Part shown: positions 32,401-35,269 of the stretch, piece by piece
Layout of the letters: every line of letters starts with the position of its first letter
Numbering within the stretch: the first letter of the stretch is position 1
Source: Carex sylvatica
Lineage: Eukaryota > Streptophyta > Magnoliopsida > Poales > Cyperaceae
NCBI GenBank assembly: GCA_964058845.1
Contig: CAXKVR010000475.1
Span: forward strand, 1 to 35,269
Length of the DNA: 35,269 nt
Reading direction: 5' to 3'
Position numbers and translations under genes: made by a program
Notes under the pieces: model-generated
Databases searched by the model: none
Told to the model about the DNA's origin: nothing
Seen by the model: only the letters and a program-made list of their open reading frames with translations

Positions 32401-35151
32401 AATCAAAACAAAGCACTGTCCTCACAAGAGACAATTCAGAAGTACATGGATAATAATACATTTCATAGCAAATTTATATACTTTGTACAAGGATTACAGT
32501 CTGGCCTTTCGGTCTCTTCAAGTACAGTAAGATTCATACAAACAGAAACAAACTGCGAACTCTAAAATATTTGCAATTTTGTAATTATTTGTTCCTTCTT
32601 TTATTTATTTGTTATTTATTTTCAGGTGCAACTCGATGGGGGGTAAGCAATGTGGGGGCATTTGCAGAAGCACCCAATACTACTTACATAATTGGAGTTC
32701 AACCTCAAGACCAAAATAAGCTAGAATCTGACTTATTTAAGAATTCACGAATGTCACCTTCTTCTTTGAGATATTATGGGTTCGGTCTTGAAAATGGAAA
32801 CTATACCGTTAAGCTTCAATTTGCTGAGATTGCATACCCAAATCCACCCCCACCTGTTTGGCAGAGTGTAGGGAGAAGGATTTTTGATATCTATATCCAG
32901 GTTTGTGCAATCTAACTTTTGTAAATGATGTCGGTACCTTCCTGCGTAGCAACAATGAAAAATGAAATTGCAGGTAATAATAGAAAAAATGGGAAATAAT
33001 TGTTTGCTACTGGCATACTGGTATCATGACAGCTCATACCTCCCCGTACCATACTTCTGGTTTTGGTCTCTATTGTTTGTTTAGGTGTAGTTTTATTTTT
33101 TAATTCAGGCTGTAAATATTTTCTATTAGCATAAAACAAATTTATAATTATCATTTATACAGACACTGCGTTGTTTGTCCTCTGTGCTTATACAAAGCTT
33201 TATTCTTTTTAGAGAGATTAGTACAAAACCCCATATCTGTAAAAAAGCAAGCCAGTTTTGGTAATTTGGGAATAGAGAAAGGACATGAAACTGTTCTTAT
33301 ATCTTATATACTTATACTTCCTTATTTTTGACCAATTTGTTTTATGCATTTTTAACTAATTGTTGTAGGGAGTTCTAAAAGAAAAAAATTTTGATATAAG
33401 AAGAGAGGCTGGTGGAAATTCCTTTGCAGCAGTTGTGAAAAACTATACTGTACCAGTTACAGATAATTTTATGGAAATTCATTTCTTTTGGACTGGCAAA
33501 GGCACTTGTTGCGTGCCAACCCAAGGCTATTATGGTCCTGCCATCTCAGCTATAAGTGTTTTTCCTTTTGGTCTCTCTCTCTCTCTTTGTGTGTTTTTTT
33601 TTGTAAACCTTGCAGCAACTGCCAGTCCCTTTCTCTCTCTCTTTATCCTTCCTCCTTTCTTGTGGGAAATTGGACACAGACTACAGTACAAACAAACTGG
33701 AAAAATAACTAATATTTGGCTCGTTAATTGATGAAGTTTCAAACTTACCAAAGCAATTGTTATATAATTACCTCCCACTTCTTTTTGACTCTGAAATTGT
33801 TAAACTTTTCAGACTTCATCCCTACCGTTTCGAACAGAGAACCAGGCTCAGGAAAGGGAAGAAGTAAATCGGGTATGATTCTAGGGGTTGCAGCTGGGAT
33901 AGCAGTTATAGGGCTTATTACAGTAATTTCAATTCTATTTTGGAGACGCAAGAAGATAATTGCAGAAATAAACAAAGGTACAATACTGCTATATTTTCAT
34001 ATCATATTTAGAAGGTCAATAAAACTGGCCGGGACATGGTTAGGTTTGTTGGATTTTATTTAAATCATATTTCTTTTCCTAGCTTGTAACCCTATTCTAT
34101 TGTTTTTTCAGAATTATTGGGGATAATGAATAGACCTGATGTGTTTAGTTATACCGAACTGAGAGATGCTACTGATGCATTTGATGCAGCTAATATTCTT
34201 GGACAAGGTGGATATGGCCCCGTTTACAAGGTACCTATCTCTCTGTTTTACAAATTTATTTTACAATGATACAATAACAGGTATAGTCTTTTCTCTAAGT
34301 TTTGAGTTTGTTTCCTAAAATCATTGTATAGGGAAAATTGTCAGATGGCCGCATTGTTGCAGTCAAGCAGTTATCAGTAACATCGCACCAAGGAAAAGAA
34401 CAATTTGTAACAGAAATATCCACCATATCAGCTGTGCAACAGAAAAACCTAGTAAAATTGTATGGATGCTGCATTGAAGGAAACAAACCCCTTTTGGTCT
34501 ATGAATACTTGGAAAACAGAAGCCTAGATCAAGCCCTCTTTGGTATGTAACAGAACTTGTAATTTGCAACCAGCACTTGGCTCTCTATTAAAATCTCAAT
34601 GTACAATTCTGCCTGAATCTAATCTCCTCAACTACTCCTAATATGCAACATAACCTAATTAATCCTAAGGTTTACAATCAATCTCAAATTACCCAATTTT
34701 TCCTCCCTTGACCCTTATATTGAGCATCAAGTAATCAAGCTTTTCTGATCTCTCACTTGTGCAATTAGAATTCAGTTTTGCCAAATAGGCCCCGATTATT
34801 AGCTAAATTTGAAATTTTCCACTAGTTGTCTTCAATTATCTAGTTGTAGCATTCATCGATACCCACAATATTCCTAAGTAATATTTTTTATTTGACTCTA
34901 TTTTTCTACTTAATTACAGGGCAAAGTAGTTTGTACCTTGATTGGGCAACTCGGTTCGAAATATGTCTTGGCGTGGCACATGGCCTGACTTATCTGCATG
35001 AGAAGTCCAATGTCAAAATTGTACATAGAGATATTAAAGCGAGTAATATACTACTAGATGCAGATCTTAACCCCAAAATATCTGATTTTGGTTTGGCCAA
35101 ACTTTATGATGATAAGAAGACCCATATCAATACTAGAGTAGCTGGCACAAT
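17413..35151 (+). CDS. LRR-malectin receptor-like kinase (LRR-VIII-2 type), 3' end outside window
   Basis: A plasma-membrane receptor-like Ser/Thr kinase; 23 exons were traced. Exon 1 (17413-17518) is the signal peptide. Exon 2 (25691-25877) carries the LRR N-cap with paired Cys. LRR exons, mostly 72 nt and all phase 2: 27720-27791, 28752-28823, 28924-28995, 29102-29173, 29287-29358, 29439-29513, 30122-30193, 30318-30392, 30492-30563, 30660-30731, 30833-30898, 31395-31463 and 31713-31757. Exon 31887-31951 links to the malectin domain (32046-32153, 32626-32900, 33369-33570; [27 protein letters not shown]). Exon 33813-33977 holds the transmembrane helix. Kinase exons are 34112-34230 ([10 protein letters not shown]), 34332-34542 (VAVK lysine) and 34920-35151 ([14 protein letters not shown]). 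All key kinase residues are present, so it looks active and of RD type. The frame stays open throughout. The activation-segment end and C-lobe lie beyond the edge. The ligand is unknown. The closest known group is the Arabidopsis At1g56130/At1g53430 cluster. Confidence 0.93.
17519..17829 (+). other. Start of the 8.2 kb first intron of the kinase gene
   Basis: The donor aaggtatgt at 17519 follows the signal-peptide exon. No gene is seen in this stretch of AT-rich DNA. Confidence 0.6.
17830..18150. mobile_element. Fold-back element of about 300 bp in intron 1
   Basis: The left arm, containing aaatagaaccaaacttaaat, pairs with the right arm, whose complement reads aaatagaatcaaacttgaat. Pairing continues through aacgaaacaaaca and tttatgaaaaac. 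The centre near 17995 includes a gatggaggca/tgtctccatg match. No target duplication was defined; ends are approximate. Confidence 0.65.
18151..19299. other. Intron 1 DNA, no gene seen
   Basis: AT-rich sequence with a G-rich patch near 18375-18410 (cacggggaaggggaaagggg). No supported coding frame, and only weak fold-back between the G-rich patch and about 18810-18860. Confidence 0.45.
19310..19520. mobile_element. MULE-type MITE of 211 bp, copy 2 of the 'gagtaggtcc' family
   Basis: Inverted arms begin ggagtaggtccgatgcccat and end with the complement cggacctactcc. A 10 bp direct repeat, tttgggagag, stands at 19300-19309 and 19521-19530, as expected for a Mutator-type insertion. The arms match those of the element near 437-649. 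Confidence 0.8.
19531..20340. other. Intron 1 DNA, no gene seen
   Basis: AT-rich. A segment of about 20 bp around ctcgtttcatttgacataat occurs twice (near 19820-19850 and 19880-19905), a small local duplication. Nothing coding. Confidence 0.5.
20341..21927. mobile_element. Outer fold-back MITE split by a nested insertion
   Basis: The left part (20341-20463) starts agtagaacta; the right part (21641-21927) ends tagttctact. Joined across the nested element at 20464-21632, the two halves pair as one fold-back element of about 410 bp: ttaaaatttattggatt on the left against its complement on the right, then gaatttgaa..gttaaaac, then gtgatg. The size matches the other 370-420 bp elements in the window. 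Confidence 0.75.
20464..21632. mobile_element. Nested fold-back element of 1169 bp with long TIRs and 8 bp duplication
   Basis: Long inverted arms, about 20464-20760 and 21345-21632, begin c(t/c)gattttttatttatatcc and contain many ccggaattttt and ttttttccggt motifs. The direct repeat gtgatgta flanks it at 20456-20463 and 21633-21640. The middle (about 20885-21260) matches, in inverted orientation, part of the MULE at 22113-24062. No transposase is encoded. An 8 bp duplication suits hAT, while the shared interior points to a MULE, so the class is open. Confidence 0.75.
22113..24062. mobile_element. Second, non-autonomous MULE, about 1.95 kb, in kinase intron 1
   Basis: The ends read GGCCATTTTTATTAATAC, the same as the 10.2 kb MULE. 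A 10 bp direct repeat, cacaactcac, flanks it at 22103-22112 and 24063-24072. The TIRs are about 390-400 bp (22113-22515 and 23660-24061) but much more diverged than those of the large element, and they keep degenerate gggcggtcc/ccgcccggg blocks. No transposase is encoded. It contains a nested TA-flanked MITE at 22555-22967. The identical tips suggest the same transposase could recognise both elements. Confidence 0.85.
22555..22967. mobile_element. TA-flanked fold-back MITE nested in the second MULE
   Basis: The left end agagtttggctagtataaca and the right end tattagccaaactct are inverted repeats with TA on both sides. The arms pair along most of the 413 bp, including tgtcatttca/tgaaatgaca and caaaccgttcaaaccgatct with its complement. 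Confidence 0.82.
24073..24918. other. Intron 1 DNA, no gene seen
   Basis: AT-rich with repeated ttcgtaaatt/aattattcg motifs near 24500-24620. No supported coding frame or clear mobile element. Confidence 0.45.
24919..25289. mobile_element. Fold-back MITE of about 371 bp
   Basis: The left end agagtgagtctatgat and the right end, complement agagtgagtttatggt, are inverted. Pairing continues through attaatatttttgtttttaa and gatcgattcgaaccgtt. It belongs by size and internal motifs to the same broad group as the elements at 1560, 2019, 20341 and 22555. Confidence 0.75.
25290..25690 (+). other. End of intron 1
   Basis: AT-rich DNA with a T run near 25364 and the acceptor ttcgctacag at 25681-25690. 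No gene. Confidence 0.6.
26100..26446. mobile_element. Fold-back element of about 345 bp in intron 2
   Basis: The left arm (aaaccataataagag, gatttctatgaaaccaa, acaaaaatcataaaaat) pairs with the right arm ending in aattatggttta. Between them short copies of accaaaatggcattt and gagaccgaatgacattt make further small hairpins. No target duplication was defined. Confidence 0.7.
26447..27719 (+). other. Rest of intron 2, no gene seen
   Basis: AT-rich DNA. An open stretch at 27191-27481 is Cys/Ile/Asn-rich with no recognisable motif and is probably chance. The acceptor is at 27718-27719. Confidence 0.45.
27850..28085 (-). mobile_element. Possible retroposed 3' end with poly(A), minus strand
   Basis: On the minus strand the sequence is unlike the AT-rich intron: more balanced in composition, with an AATAAA about 35 bases before a run of 13 A (the T run at about 27855-27867 on the plus strand). 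That is the form of a reverse-transcribed transcript 3' end (LINE, SINE or processed pseudogene). No target duplication was found and the parent gene is unknown. Confidence 0.4.
28135..28310. mobile_element. Weak fold-back element related to the 'gtccgat' family
   Basis: gggacccaaattggttcaatg on the left pairs imperfectly with cattggtccgatacccattg on the right. The motif ggtccgatacccattgga is nearly identical to the arms of the element at 19310. The ends are not defined. Confidence 0.4.
28311..28751 (+). other. Rest of intron 3 of the kinase gene
   Basis: No coding region. The acceptor tttcag lies at 28746-28751. Confidence 0.5.
29514..30121 (+). other. Intron of about 608 bp between two LRR exons
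   Basis: It is longer than its neighbours (about 80-125 bp). The middle (about 29680-29990) has a more GC-balanced composition and repeated gacctgaat/gattcgactcgat-type motifs, like an old inserted element. It holds a short minus-strand open frame without recognisable motifs. Confidence 0.4.
30899..31394 (+). other. Intron of about 496 bp with a 19-base C run
   Basis: AT-rich apart from an uninterrupted run of 19 C at 31268-31286. No gene. Confidence 0.6.
32154..32625 (+). other. Intron within the malectin coding region
   Basis: A 472 bp intron whose middle (32200-32420) is less AT-rich, perhaps an old insertion. An open frame at 32356-32565 has no recognisable motif. Confidence 0.45.
32901..33368 (+). 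other. Intron of 468 bp before the last malectin exon
   Basis: Donor caggtttgtg at 32901 and acceptor gttgtag ending at 33368. No gene seen. Confidence 0.6.
34543..34919 (+). other. Intron of 377 bp in the kinase domain
   Basis: Donor ttggtatgt and acceptor aattacag. AT-rich, with no gene. Confidence 0.6.
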
Positions 35152-35269
35152 GTAAGTCTCTACTCTATCGTTGTACATATGGAAAACCAGCATATACTGT
35201 ACCATTTCAAAATCAAAATGTTATATCATGACTCTCAATACAATTGTACAATATACCACTTTGTTGTTC

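Overview
The window is nuclear DNA from a flowering plant, probably a dicot-type genome, although the species cannot be named from the sequence alone. The reasons are an AT-rich background, many small introns with standard GT..AG borders, a Mutator-like transposon, many fold-back MITEs, and a plant-type LRR-malectin receptor kinase gene. No rRNA, tRNA or CRISPR array and no intact LTR retrotransposon were seen.

Layout. Bases 1-6698 are mostly gene-poor and hold at least six small fold-back elements. They also hold the last two exons of a possible minus-strand gene (2812-3091), with a MITE lying against the upstream exon. Bases 6699-16900 are one complete-looking Mutator-like element (MULE) of about 10.2 kb. 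It has terminal inverted repeats (TIRs) of about 214 bp that are nearly identical, flanked by a 9-10 bp target-site duplication. It carries two convergent genes: a mudrA-type transposase on the plus strand (7605-10536, possibly to 10793) and an eight-exon plant mobile domain (PMD, MAIN/PP7-long-like) gene on the minus strand (14161-11140). Both remain open after splicing. Each gene seems to start in sequence next to a TIR, with a 5' untranslated exon and a leader intron full of tandem repeats.

From 17413 to the right edge runs an LRR-VIII-2 type receptor-like kinase gene. I traced 23 exons: signal peptide, LRRs, malectin domain, transmembrane helix, and kinase up to the activation segment. 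The end lies beyond the window. Its first intron is 8.2 kb and has been filled by a second, older MULE (22113-24062) with the same terminal bases, a 1.17 kb fold-back element nested inside another MITE (20341-21927), and three more fold-back elements.

How the parts fit together. The 10.2 kb MULE resembles maize MuDR in architecture (two convergent genes, each transcribed inward from a TIR), but a PMD gene sits where mudrB would be. PMD proteins of plants act in silencing and chromatin regulation. A transposon that carries its own PMD copy beside its transposase, 0.5 kb upstream of a receptor-kinase start codon, is the most interesting unit in the window.
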